Of a stretch of 64,000 bases of DNA, positions 1 through 11,000 are shown in pieces (the stretch's first letter is position 1; every line of letters begins with the position of its first letter). The translations under genes and the position numbers were made by a program. The stretch comes from Brachyhypopomus gauderio (taxonomy: Eukaryota > Chordata > Actinopteri > Gymnotiformes > Hypopomidae). Where the stretch lies: assembly GCF_052324685.1 (NCBI RefSeq), contig NW_027506874.1:1442927-1506926 (forward strand), in the 5' to 3' direction. Below the pieces are notes generated by a model that saw nothing but the letters and a program-made list of their open reading frames with translations, did not search any database and was not told where the DNA came from.

Positions 1-521
1 GTATCTACCTGGTGGAGTTTCGATGGGGTCGCAGGTGAGGCAACGGGTCCAGGATTTAAGTGCACATCGCCACACAATAAAAGAAGGATATAAAGTGTAT
101 ATATACACTTCCACGGTTTGATGTATCACGCGTCAGCGTGTCGACACGGTGTACTCGGGACAAGTGCTTTCCCTTGATCCAAGACACGATTGAACAGAAC
201 GTACTGACACCATGAGTCCAGCGGTACAGCCCGTGTCACCGGCGTAACGCGTTTCTCCAGTGGGAGTGCAACTGAGCGTTCCCATGCAGCCAGCCAGCCA
301 CCAAACATTTGCGTGGTGATGATAGCCAACATGTACAGAGTCACGTTCAGCACACAAGGTAGATGTTGTTTTTTGATGTTTCTTGGAGAGAAAGGCTTTA
401 TTTTACCATTTCTGGGTAAAGCAAAATAATCATGCGGCTTCCTAGATGGATTTTGAAAATAAGAAACAGCAGCACCTGCCAAGCTGCTGCGCCTTGCTGC
501 CGCCATGATACTTGCATTTCC
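1..521. other. Unassigned flank, no gene seen
   Basis: This stretch lies outside the duplicated blocks: similarity to the block-3 copy at 39,715 begins only near 522. The two longest reading frames (both minus strand, at most 135 codons) show no domain or splice structure I recognise. It may be old transposon sequence. Confidence 0.4.
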
Positions 522-548
522 AATGTAATACACTTATTCTTCTGCTGT

Positions 549-1711
549 TGTAACGGATTTAAATTAGTTTATTTATTTTTCACACAAAATCTTCGTATTT
601 CATGTGTTGGAAATTATCTTGGGTTGTGTTGGGCAGAAAATGTGTTTAATACATATATTTTTTTATTTTTATAATTATTATTTCAGTGTACTTTATTTCT
701 CTCCGTTTCCCTTTGTGGGCGGAGCTACTGCTGTATCGGACGCGTCCGCCACCCTCTCCTCAGTTGGCTGTGAGTACTGCAGGAGAGAGGTCGGTGAAAC
801 TTTGGCTTCTTGTAAAAATATTTAAAATAATGTTCAGCACAGTGTTAAAAATGTTAAAAAACAGTACAATATGAAGCGAAATGACTTTGTTTTATGTCAT
901 GAAGGTATTAGGGGTGGATGGTATGTATTTAGGCGGAATTTTACAGTATAAGGGTGAGAATTGTTAGCAAGCTACAGCTGCTAGCGCCATGTGCAATGCT
1001 AACTCCCCTCCCCCACCTTTTCTGTGATTTTGCGGTCACGCAGGAGGTTGTGTAGGCAGGCACGAGGCTGGATGTTATTTCTCACAGATTGTTGTCTTTT
1101 ACATACAGGTATGGTCTTAAATTCGCTTCATTAGCTCAGAGGGTTTATTTCTTTTGTTTGTTCTCATGTTTTTAAAAGAGTTTCATATAAAATATAAAAA
1201 GCAGGTATTTAAAAGGGGGATTCATTAAAAACATTAAAAATGAGGTAAAATTCATATGGAAACTAAGTAATATTGCACATATTTCTAGTTTTTGTTTTAC
1301 AATTTGGCACTTTATCATTTATTCAAAGTCAGTCTTATAAAGATGTATTATATGAAGTAACATGTATATATATATTGAATGTAATTTTTTTGTTATATCT
1401 GTACTGGTTATGTCTTCGGGTTTTTTTTAAATATTTTTTTTTATTACAGTATGATTGTTGGTTTCTTTCATGTTACTGATCATATTGAGTTGGCTGTGAG
1501 TACTGCAGGAGAGAGGAGGTTGTGTAGGCAGGCACGAGGCTGGATGTTATTTCTCACAGATTGTTGTCTTTTACATACAGACAATAAAAGATCCCCAGTT
1601 GGTACCGGCATTGGAGGTCACGAGTTTTCCCTTCTCACAACACAACGCAGAGTAGTCGTGGCCGGGTTCCCTTTGCATGTTCGCTGCATGTGAAGGTTTG
1701 GACCCGCTACA
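549..1711. mobile_element. 1.16 kb insertion with TG...CA ends and a CTGT target duplication
   Basis: Block 3 reads uninterrupted from CTTCTGCTGTT to ACCAAACACGG at about 39,730-39,750. In block 1 the same point is split by 1,163 bp beginning TGTAACGG and ending CGCTACA, with CTGT on both sides (545-548 and 1,712-1,715). TG/CA ends and a 4-bp duplication fit an LTR-type insertion, but I see no terminal repeats and no gag or pol. AT-rich, no convincing ORF. It contains the splice-like duplicated segment listed separately. Confidence 0.6.
1490..1580 (+). repeat. 91-bp copy of two upstream segments joined as if spliced
   Basis: This stretch equals 764-789 (26 bp) joined directly to 1,044-1,108 (65 bp). 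The 254 bp missing between them (790-1,043) begin GTCGGTG and end CACGCAG, that is GT...AG. The upstream source is followed at 1,109 by GTATGG, a plausible donor, whereas the copy continues with unrelated ACAATAAAAG. The first segment is preceded by CCTCTCCTCAG, an acceptor-like tract. See the matching finding. Confidence 0.7.
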
Positions 1712-1779
1712 CTGTTACCAAACACGGTACCATCTCTTTTAATGAGATAAAAAGCGAATTATTTGGAATAATATCGAGT

Positions 1780-1840
1780 CAGGGGCGGATCTACGGGCGG
1801 GCCTGGGTGGTCCAAAAACTGCCGGCTGCATCCGCCACTG
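1780..1840. mobile_element. 61-bp hAT-like miniature element (block 1)
   Basis: The ends CAGGGGCGGAT and ATCCGCCACTG are near-perfect inverted repeats. The flanking 8-mers TATCGAGT and TTTCGAGT agree at 7 of 8 positions, the duplication length expected of hAT elements. The same element sits at 39,805-39,865 in block 3, so it was inserted before the block duplication. Confidence 0.6.
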
Positions 1841-2355
1841 TTTCGAGTATGTGTATTTGTATAAATATGTAAATTAAGCTGAAGGTGCTGGAAAATACTG
1901 AAAATGGATCTTCAAAGTGCCGTACAAGTGCATGAATTCCACCTTGTAACTTCGCACGCACAAAAATAGAGGTGCACGACCTCGCGACGCGACCGTGTGC
2001 GATCATTTTTGCTGCGCAGACCCTTGCCAAGTGAACCTAGATTACGAAGCTCAAGTGTTCAGTGAAGGCAGCAGCAGAGTAAACGAGACGCGACCGGAGC
2101 ATGCGCAGTTTTCTCATAAGACAGCCTCATCGCTTGACCCGGTGACAGCGCCAGCTAACATGTTTATAATTGTAACAAGTAACTATACAGCACGTAAAAA
2201 TTATCGGAGTAAAAGTATTAAACTGATGGAAAATATGTAGTGAAGTAAAAGTGGAAGTAGGAGAAAAAAATAATACTCCAGTAAAGTACAGATACAGCAT
2301 TTTAGTACTCAAGTACAGTACTGAAGTAGTTCTACTTCGTTACTATACAACTCTG

Positions 2356-3063
2356 TATAAAAGCCTGTTACCTGGATCAGGTGTGTTGAGTGCAAGTGTG
2401 AAGTCAGATGATTGTAGTTATAACCCCAACCCTACACTTCACACCACAATGTAAAAGCCGTATATTTGTTTTAGTGTCATATGTATGTCAGCCTATAACA
2501 CTTTTTAAGAAAGCCATTATTTCTTAATAATGGGGTAACAGGTCCTAATCTCAGAGCAGGTGGAACATAATGGTTTGTAAGTTACAGACATCAGCCCTTT
2601 TAACAGTAGATAAAAAGCTGATCAGATTTATGATCTACACAATTTAATATTTCAGAAAAGTATGATGTACAGAGATCACAGCAGCCTTGTTTCTAGTTCG
2701 GTGTTGGGAGAATGTGAGGAATGCTCCAGACATCTGCCAGTTCTTCTAATGAACCAGAGAGCACAGTGGATAACACAGATCTGGGTTTCGCAGCAGAGAC
2801 AGAAACGCTGACTTGTTGGTGAGGTAAGTGACGTCAAGGAAGAGAAGCTAAATCAGTTTTGAAAGCCCTGCAGTTTTAGATAAGCAGAAAACGGACAAAA
2901 GGGGCAGCTAGATTAAGAACTTCAGAGCTTTGGAGTTAGAGTTAGAGGGAGAGGAGATGAGTGATCAGTAGTAGCAGTAGACTACATACACCAGATGGTT
3001 AGGGACATGAAACTGTAAAACCAAAGTGCTTTACCAAGAACTGGTAAAATTAAATTAAAAAGT
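2356..3063. other. Duplicated non-coding flank (block 1)
   Basis: No gene seen. The stretch is nearly identical to 40,385-41,095 of block 3 and belongs to the region downstream of the minus-strand receptor gene. It holds only short frames and AT-rich sequence. Confidence 0.5.
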
Positions 3064-3790
3064 GCGTCTAACACACTGGGGTCGAGTCAGAAGTGTGAGT
3101 GAATCACAAGTGAAGGTGTTTTAATTAAAAGAAGGAAACAGATGGACAAACAAGAGAAGCAAGATACAGCAAGAACAGATAAATGAATCAAAATTAGTCT
3201 GGTCTTATGACCGGAGGGTAGTGGGTTCGATTCCCAAGGCCATGACTGAAGTGTCCTTGAACAAGGCACTTAACCCCAACTGCTACACTGGCACTGGGCC
3301 TGGGTACCACACCCTCCTAGTGATCACTAGTGTGCACTTTCCAACATAAACTGGAAATAACACACAGATTACAATACAGACAAACAATAATCAGAAAGAT
3401 CTCAATACTTACTAGCAGTCAGATACCAAAAAAACAACAAATACATTCAATAACCAGCACCAAGACAAAGCAAGACAAAGAAGAGGGTTTAAATACACTG
3501 GACTAACAAGAGAAACAACTAGAAGCAGGTGGGAATGATAATCAGGGGGCGGAGTTACAAATGACATGGGCGTGGCAGGAGAAACACATGGGAAACAAAA
3601 CAGAATAAAGAATAAAACACTGATGTGAGTGACAGGTGGTTTCACGAGGAGGATCAGGAACGATGATGGGACAATAACCCTCTGCATGGCGTCTACCACC
3701 AGCCAATAGTGTGGTCAAAAAAACAGTCCAGGTCAAACCACAAAAATACAATCCAAGCAAAACCAGCTAGAGTCAAAATTACTGTAAGAA
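3064..3790 (-). mobile_element. LTR-like repeat downstream of the block 1 gene, split by a SINE
   Basis: On the minus strand this reads like a fish LTR promoter region: a GC-box-like CCGCCCCCTGATT stretch, a TATTTAAACCC box, and a run toward the end at ACTCGACCCCAGTGTG. The same unit is found at 41,437-42,270 and 60,400-61,265. Exact ends and target duplication could not be fixed, so the LTR identity is an inference from layout. The minus-strand frames of 60-95 codons inside it are not genes. Confidence 0.4.
3195..3345 (+). mobile_element. tRNA-derived SINE (V-SINE-like), A box deleted
   Basis: A tRNA-like B box GGTTCGATTCC is followed by the block AAGGCACTTAACCCCAACTG, a conserved core of vertebrate V-SINE-type elements. 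The head with the A box is missing: the fuller copy at 60,529-60,690 has TGGTGGTTAGGGAACTGG where this copy has a deletion. The 41,575-41,725 copy shares the deletion. Confidence 0.7.
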
Positions 3791-4599
3791 ATAATCAGTG
3801 ATGTTGATTTTTTTGTGACAATGTTACTTTCATTTTGAAAGTTCAAATTATAGAAATCACAAGTCACACTGCAAGTAAAATATAAAATAAGATATAGAAA
3901 TGCTTCTTATACTTTATATGTAGACAAAACACTACTGAATTAATACTTAGCACAAAAAATTAAGATTCAATATGCACACTATATTTTCATACTTGTATTA
4001 TCTTAGCAATCAGTAATATGACAATGTTCTTTACAATAGCCCAAACCAACCAAGATCAAAGTTTACTACAACACCAGACGAAAGTCATTACACTGTGTAC
4101 TGATTACACATTACAGTTAAAATAAACTAACAGAATGTCCAGACATAACTAACATTGTGGATACATATGTAACATCTAACAAATAAGCACAGTTCAAGCA
4201 TGTTCAGTGCATGAACACTAATCCAGTACTAACACTGGTATCAGCCTCCTGTGTTCAGAGAGAAACAACCAAAGCCCTTTTACGGTAGTAAAGTGGTCCA
4301 ACGTCACCAGACTCCCTCCTGTCTGGCTGGTGATTGTTGGAAAACTGAAATTCAACTTCTCAGCGTTTCTCCAGGATCCAGAGCTGCTGCATGTTCTGCT
4401 GTTAGAGACCAGAGCTCTGAGCTCACGGTGAGGGTGTTGCGCTGCTTATGTGTGGGGTTTGGGTTTATGGACCTGACTGTAGACCTGACACGGGTCATCA
4501 GCTCCTTCAGACCTGTGGAATTAATTTATGAACCATTTATCAGAATCAGCCACAGAGTAAACATTTTATAATTCTAGTAGGTGTAATGGCATGATATGC
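3791..4599 (-). other. 3' flank of the block 1 receptor gene
   Basis: No independent gene. This is the downstream (3' UTR/flank) side of the minus-strand gene whose stop codon is at 4,600-4,602. It is conserved at 42,271-42,978 (block 3) and 61,266-62,084 (block 4). The plus-strand frame at 4,251-4,571 is only an open shadow. Confidence 0.5.
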
Positions 4600-5056
4600 T
4601 CACAGGGTGGCAGCAGAGTGTCTCTTGAAGTTCACAGAAGCATATTGAACGTCCTCTTCCTCTGGTGGGCCAGGTATATGTCTTGTGGTTGCCGATGGAG
4701 ACACTTCCTGTGTGTGGTTTCGTGTGAAATATACAGTGCCATACTGAACATCATCCTGGTCAGTTGAGAATTGTGAGAGTGTGGGGTCAGAGGTCATGGC
4801 CAGTGCAGAGATGTTTCCATACACAGGAGTAGAGTCATGATGAGAGAGAAAGAGAAACCTACCACTGTAAAACCTACCACTGTAAAGTCTGCCACTGTAA
4901 AGTCTGTCACTGCCTGTACAGCCCAGTAAAACCTCAGACCCAGTAAATAAACCATTTGGGTCATTATGAAGCCTCACGTCTGTCCTGAGTTTCTCACTAA
5001 AACTCACGTTCACACTGTTCTCCTCACATCTGCTCCTGGGAGCTGCAGCTCGACTT
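4600..5056 (-). CDS. Cytoplasmic tail exon of the block 1 gene (ITIMs and YSGR repeat)
   Basis: One open exon of 152 codons including the stop. It starts after the acceptor TTCTTACAG, completing an Arg codon with the transmembrane exon. Order of motifs: a basic SRAAAPRSR stretch next to the membrane; a short tandem (L/F)YSGR repeat of three units at about 4,861-4,915; VYGNI; ITIM 1 (VQYGTV); ITIM 2 (VQYASV) about 20 residues from the C-terminus. ITIMs recruit SHP-1/SHP-2 phosphatases and YxN recruits Grb2 in mammalian CD22; both roles here are inferred. A GTAGGT inside the repeat could act as a cryptic donor, but no good acceptor follows, so I keep a single exon. Confidence 0.7.
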
Positions 5057-8000
5057 CTGTAAGAACACCACAGAAACATCAGCAGAAACATCTTACCCAC
5101 GTAATGGACCAGAGTTTATGAATATGATAAATCTTATGAAGAAACTCCAGAGGGATAAATGTGTCTTGCATTTCTCACCTCATCCACAGGAGGGCAGCAA
5201 CAAGTACCAGAAACAAACCCACAGTGACTCCAGCAGCTGTATACATCACAGTTGTGTTATCTGCAACAGTGAGAAGACTTTACACACGTGTAAGACTTTA
5301 CACACATGTGCAAACAGTCACAGAACTCAGTGAACTCAAATGCAACAGAACCAGAGAAGAGAGATCAAGACCACCTCAGTCTACATGCTGAGTGTCTCTA
5401 ACCAGTGTAGGAACTCCGCCCAGCCCACATCGTACCTGATGTGAAGGGCCATTCTATTGAATTGGATGATCCAAAGCGATTCTTCACCTCACAGTAGAAA
5501 GGTCCAACTGTACTTGCATTTAAAGTTAAACTGGTGCCATTTCCAATAGGTATGACATCACTTCCTGTCTTCCTGTACCAGGTGTAAGTGCTGATGGGGT
5601 TGGAGTCACTGTAGCACAGCAGGGTGATCAAGTCCCCAGACACACGGTCAGTAACAGACGGGACTCTGGGAGGGTCTGAAGAGCAGAGAAACTCAACATG
5701 TCACTGAACATATTACACTCCCAACACAAGAGGATCTCACACAGCAAACTGCACCTACATAACACGTCCAGCAGGGCGGCGGTGGAGTTGTGCTGTCCTA
5801 GCTGGTTGTGAGCAGTGCAGTAGTAGAGTCCACTGTGCTGGGAGCTGATGTTGGTGATGCTGTAGTTCTGGCCTGTTCTCAGCAGTGTGTCTGCAGCTGC
5901 TCTCTGCTTAAACCAGGAGTAGTTGAGAACAGGAGGGTTTGCATCACTGCTGCAGGTCAGAGTCACTGAACCTCCCTCCACTCTCTCTCCAGAGGGAACC
6001 ACCACTGTGCTGGTGTTTCTAGGAGAATCTGAACACAAACACGGTGTTAACTTTAAAAATAAACACAACCTCTAAACCTCTAGGGGAATCTGTTTGGGAG
6101 ATTAATACAGTTTTCATGTTATTGTTGTTAATTTGGTGCTTTAGTTACAGCTAACAAATAACACTAGTGTTGATAATTATGAGTGGTTTGCGTGTGGGTT
6201 GCGTGTGGGTTGCGTGTGGGTTGTGTGTGGGTTGTGTGTGGGTTGTGTGTGTGTAAACTGCACTTACACACTGCAGGAGAGGTGATGTTCTCATGTCCTT
6301 CAACACCACAGCTGTATCTGTCTGCACATCTGTCTGCAGGTACAGAGCAGGAGACGTATGTGCAGTCAGACATTCGCTGTCCGTTCCTGAACCAGATGTA
6401 GGTGGAGTTGTTGGACAGAGCACAGGTGGAGCTACACATCATGTTCTTTACACCACGTCCATCTGACACTGTAACCGTTAGACCTGTGAGTGATTTTATT
6501 AACAATGTTTAAGTATTATTTCATAAAACATTTAGATGAAGAACTAAAATGTTTTATGTTATAATTACCTGTGACAGACAGAGTGACTCCAGGTTCACCA
6601 GTGAATTTACCTGTAGAATCATCAGTGTAGAATCTGAACTTATATGTGTGAGCGTCACTCTCTCTCAGGTGAGTGAATGTCATACTACAGGTGTTCTGGG
6701 AGTTATTTCTATACTGCACTCTCCTATAATACCCCTCTTCCTGTCTCACATCCACAGGCTCAGCACCAGACCAGTTAATGTACCAGAATGACTTTGTCAC
6801 CTTCTTATTATTAGGGAAAGTGAAGTAACTGTGTAAATCCAGTGATGAGCCATTCAGAGCACAGATAGTTGAGACAGAATAAGTCACACTCCAGCAGCTC
6901 ATCTGACCTGAGTCTTTAGAAACACCTGAAACACAGAATGTAAATGAAAACAAAACCAGAAATACCAAGAATACTAATGTTATACCACAACTCTGACATC
7001 AGCACCACCCAGCACAGTGTCTCTGAACATGTTTACTATAAATAACCAGAATCAGTTTAAAGTGGGCGTCTCACAGACAGCAGGAGAACGGAGCTCCTCA
7101 TGTCCTCTTATAGCACAGGAGTAGCTGCCTGCATCATCACTACTGTCAGACACACGCAGGTCACGTGTGTTGTGGTTGGATACAGGCTGTCCGTTCCTGA
7201 ACCAGATGTAGGTGGGGTTGTTGGACAGAACACAGGTGGAGCTACACATCAGGTTCTTTACATCACGTCCGTCTGACACTGTAACCGTTAGACCTGTGAG
7301 TGATTTTATTAACAATGTTTAGTATTATTTCATAAAACATTTTGATGATGAACTAAAATGTTTTATGTTATAATTACCTGTGACAGACAGAGTGACTCCA
7401 GGTTCACCAGTGAATTTACCTGTAGAATCATCAGTGTAGAATCTGAACTTATATGTGTGAGCGTCACTCTCTCTCAGGTGAGTGAGTGTCATACTACAGG
7501 TGTTCTGGGAGTTATTTCTATACTGCACTCTCCCATAATACTCCTTTTCCTGTCTCACATCCACAGGGTCAGCACCAGGCCACTTAATGTACCAGAATGA
7601 CTTTCTCACTGTGCGTCCTGCAGGGTATTTGTAGGAACAGGAGAGCTGAACAGATGATCCTTTGAGAACACACACACGTTCATGAGTGTAAGTCACACCC
7701 CAAATGTCTTCACCCAGCACACCTGGAACACACACAGTCTCAGTCAGCACAAAATTACAATTATGATGGCAACATTGAAACATTTATGACTGAAATTAAA
7801 AAAATGTCTTGTGTCTGGTGAAGAAACAAGAGACTCTTCTCATGTGTCTAACACGTTCTCTATGAATCTACAGGTAAAAGCAAAGATTATTTGTACAATT
7901 TTCAGCATGTTCCTCTCTAAGATATTCATCTCCTGACCTAAAATTATTGTTAATTGTACAGCAGCTCGCCACCCGAGCAGGTTCTGGTAGCACCACGAGC

Positions 8001-11000
8001 CCCTCGCCGTCCAGAAGTCACATCACCTGTTCAGATCATTACTCAAGGGATCTGGACCAGTGTGAGGGGTTCATGGTGCAGTACGAGATATTCTTCGCTT
8101 ACCAGCCAGCGTCTTTACCACCGTCTGCCTCTTCCATCAGTTCTATGGACTTTCACACCATGGTGGCGAGTACATGGTAGAATGACCCGGCCCTTATCAA
8201 CGCATTTAGTTATTATGGACTCAGAGCCGAACTTTCAGCTGAACTGTCGTGTAAGCAGGACATGAATGCGCCCAGTGACACCACTCCGCTAGGTGAAGAA
8301 AATGCCACGAGTGATCCAGTGCAGATCGCTGGTGCCCGTCCGCCTGTTCCATCATCTCCCCTGCAGAAGGAGAGTGGGAGGGGCCATGTAGGTGCTGAAC
8401 CAGCACAGCATCTGTTCACAACACCATCAACATGTTTCACATGGTGGCCGCTCCCTCTCTGTCTCTGCTCTAGTGGACTCAGGCGCCCCCGGCAACATGA
8501 TGAGTGAGGAGTGGGTGGAGGAGCTGGTGGAGGAGCTGGTGGAGGAGCGGGTGGAGGAGCTGGTGAAGGAGTGTGTGGAAGAGCGGGTGGAGGAGCGGGT
8601 GGAGGAGCAGGTGGAGGAGTGGGTGGAGGAGCTGGTGGAGGACCTGGTGGAGGAGTGGGTGGAGGAGCTGGTGAAGGAGTGTGTGGAAGAGCGGGTGGAG
8701 GTGTGGGTGGAGGAGCAGGTGGAGGAGCAGATGGAGGAGCGGGTGGAGGAGCAGATGGAGGAGCGGGTGGAGGAGCTGGTGGAGGAGCTGGTGGAGGAGC
8801 AGGTGGAGGAGCAGGTGGAGGAGCAGGTGGAGGAGCTGGTGGAGGAGCAGGTGGAGGAGCTGGGCAAGCGACTCATTCTCCTGAGTCCATTGAGACGGAT
8901 CTCAGTACTAGACGGTGGACCTGCGGACTCTGGACTGATCACACACCGCTGCCCCCACACAACCTTCACTGTTGTGCAGCACTCTGAGCTCATAGCATTC
9001 AACATTCTACCTAACGTGTTACACCATCACCCTGGACCTTCCCTGACTCAAAACACACAACCCACACACGTCATGTGACAGGAACTGTATAGTGGGCTGG
9101 ACTCCCCTGTGCTGCAAGGTGCACATCCCACAGGCCGTGCCTCTCCAGTCCACCTCTGTGGAGAGCCCTGAGGCTGGGAAAAAAACAGGAGATCCCACCA
9201 GAGTACAGCGACCTCAGCGATGTGTTCAGCCCGGTTAAAGCCACACAGTTGCCACCTCACAGGGACTAATGGGACTGTACCATTAACCTCCACGAGGGGG
9301 CAGTGCTGCCCAGGTGTAGAATCTTCCCATTGTCACAAGAGGAAGAGCAGGTAATGTAGCAGGACATCATGGAGGTTCTAGCTCAGGGTTACATCCTCCT
9401 TCCACCTCGCCCGATCAGCTAGTGTCTTCTTTGTTAAAGACCTTGTATAGATTACCAAGGGCTCAGTTCCCTCTTGGTGAAACACCCCTACCCAATACCA
9501 ATCAGTTGCATTGCAAGCTTGACAAGTGTGTGAGTTTCAAATGTGAAATGAAATGTGAAATGTACCATATTTTGTCAATTGTGATTTTTTTTTCACCGCA
9601 ATCGAAATTTGTCCTCCGCATTTACCATCTGTGCAATTAGAACACACACAAACACACACACCAGTGATTACTAGGGGGCTGTGGTGCACACATGCCCAGA
9701 GCGGTGGGCAGCCCTAGCCCGGTGCCTGGGGAGCAGTTGGGGTTAGGTGCCTTGCTCAAGTGCACCTCAGTCATGGCCTCATCCGGTCACTTAGCACCCT
9801 GGTTAGGCCCCTCACAGACCTGCTCCATGGTGGAGCTCTACACCTCAGGTGGGGTGAAGAAGCCGAAAAAGCCTTTCAGGACCTAAAGGCAATGTTTACT
9901 TCTGCCCCTATTTTGCAGCAGCCTAACCTTAACTACCCTTTCTTTGTTGAGGTATAATCTTTGTTTTGACGTCTTGGATGTTGGAGTAGGAAGTGTACTG
10001 TCCCAGTGGACGAAGAGGAGAGGAGGCCTACGGCCGGTGGCTCACACCAGCGGAGATAAATTATGGGGTAGGTGACGGGGAATTGTTGGTTATTAAGCTC
10101 GCATTCCAGGAGTGGAGACACTGGCTCCCCTTCGTGGTGATCACTGACCATAAGAACATGCGTAACACCAAGAGGCTGAACTTGTGGTTCGGTGGCCACT
10201 CTTCTTCACGATAACTTATAGACCGGGAGAGAAGAACACAAGGGCGGACGGCGGAACAATACGATCTTCTCACTACTCACTCCTTCCGCGGAGCAGTGGA
10301 CTGGAGTCTGAACCACGCGATATGTCTGTCCAGAGAACACGCTATATGTGCCGCTGAAGCAGCACAGTGAGCTGATCCAGAGTCTGGAGGGAATTCTTAA
10401 GCAAGGTCAACATGATGGTAAGCCTTACATCAGGGTATCACCCACAAGCAAACGGTCAGGCCGAACGTTCCAATCAGTAATTCATGCGATTCCTTCTGAC
10501 TTATTACCACGAGCATCCCAGCACCTGGTCATCGTATCTGGCGTGGGCTGCATATGCCCAGACCTCCTTCGTCTATGCTGGTACTAATCTCACCTGTCAC
10601 GTTACGGCCCCTGACCCCTCACTTTTGGGCATGTGTTTAGGTTGTCTACGTCTAGTCGTCTGCGTCTGTGGATCTCCGTGGGTGCGGTTACGTCTTGTGT
10701 TCATCCGTCTCACCTGTGGCTCGTCTCGTTATCACGTGGGGTTTATGTAGTTTGTCTATTTAATGTGCGTTCGCGCAGTGTCCCGTGCTCGTCTTTGTCA
10801 TGTATGAGTTACTGTGCGCTCTCCATGTTAAATTAACGTGTGTGAATAAACGTGTGTCCCAACACACTTGCCTCATCGTTCCTGCCTCCCTCAACAACAT
10901 TACAACTAATCTTTATTTGTGCATAATCTTTATTTATACATGAAATTCAAAGTGCTTTACAAACTATAGACAATTTATAAATAAGCTAAATAAATTATTA

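Larger units (their letters stand above)
522..2355 (+). mobile_element. Right part of a hAT-type DNA transposon (block 1 copy)
   Basis: The sequence from 1,717 to 2,355 matches 39,738-40,384 almost base for base and ends in the terminal motif TATACAACTCTG, the inverted partner of the CAGTGTTGTATA start seen at 38,665 in block 3. The left end is missing here: similarity to the block-3 copy starts at about 522, and 549-1,711 is a separate insertion. No transposase frame survives. Call rests on the typical hAT-like CAGTGTTGTA terminus of fish repeats. Confidence 0.6.
7950..10594 (+). mobile_element. Fragmented sushi-like Ty3/Gypsy retrotransposon in intron 1 (block 1)
   Basis: Read on the plus strand with many stops and shifts: a gag-like piece near 7,960-8,260; an aspartic-protease active site ALVDSGAPG near 8,465-8,500; a pre-RT piece near 9,240-9,430; an RNase H side piece ([16 protein letters not shown]) near 9,875-9,930; and an integrase piece near 10,480-10,590 ([13 protein letters not shown]). 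All are in the right gag-pol order, but the RT core is deleted. Related debris lies at 29,040-29,440, 47,530-48,440 and 53,109-53,330. Dead element. Confidence 0.75.

Noticed and set aside
5118-5391. Plus-strand frames opposite the transmembrane exon (also at 43,560 and 62,612)
   Set aside because: Antisense of a well-supported exon with splice sites.
6516-6968. Signal peptide [15 protein letters not shown] directly in front of a V exon
   Set aside because: It is the intron's pyrimidine tract ending in TTTCAG; the leader is a separate exon at 11,551.
8392-9078. 228-codon frame rich in VEELVEE and the overlapping GGGAGGG and SSTCSST frames
   Set aside because: Produced by the 12-bp satellite inside dead Gypsy sequence; open in several frames at once.
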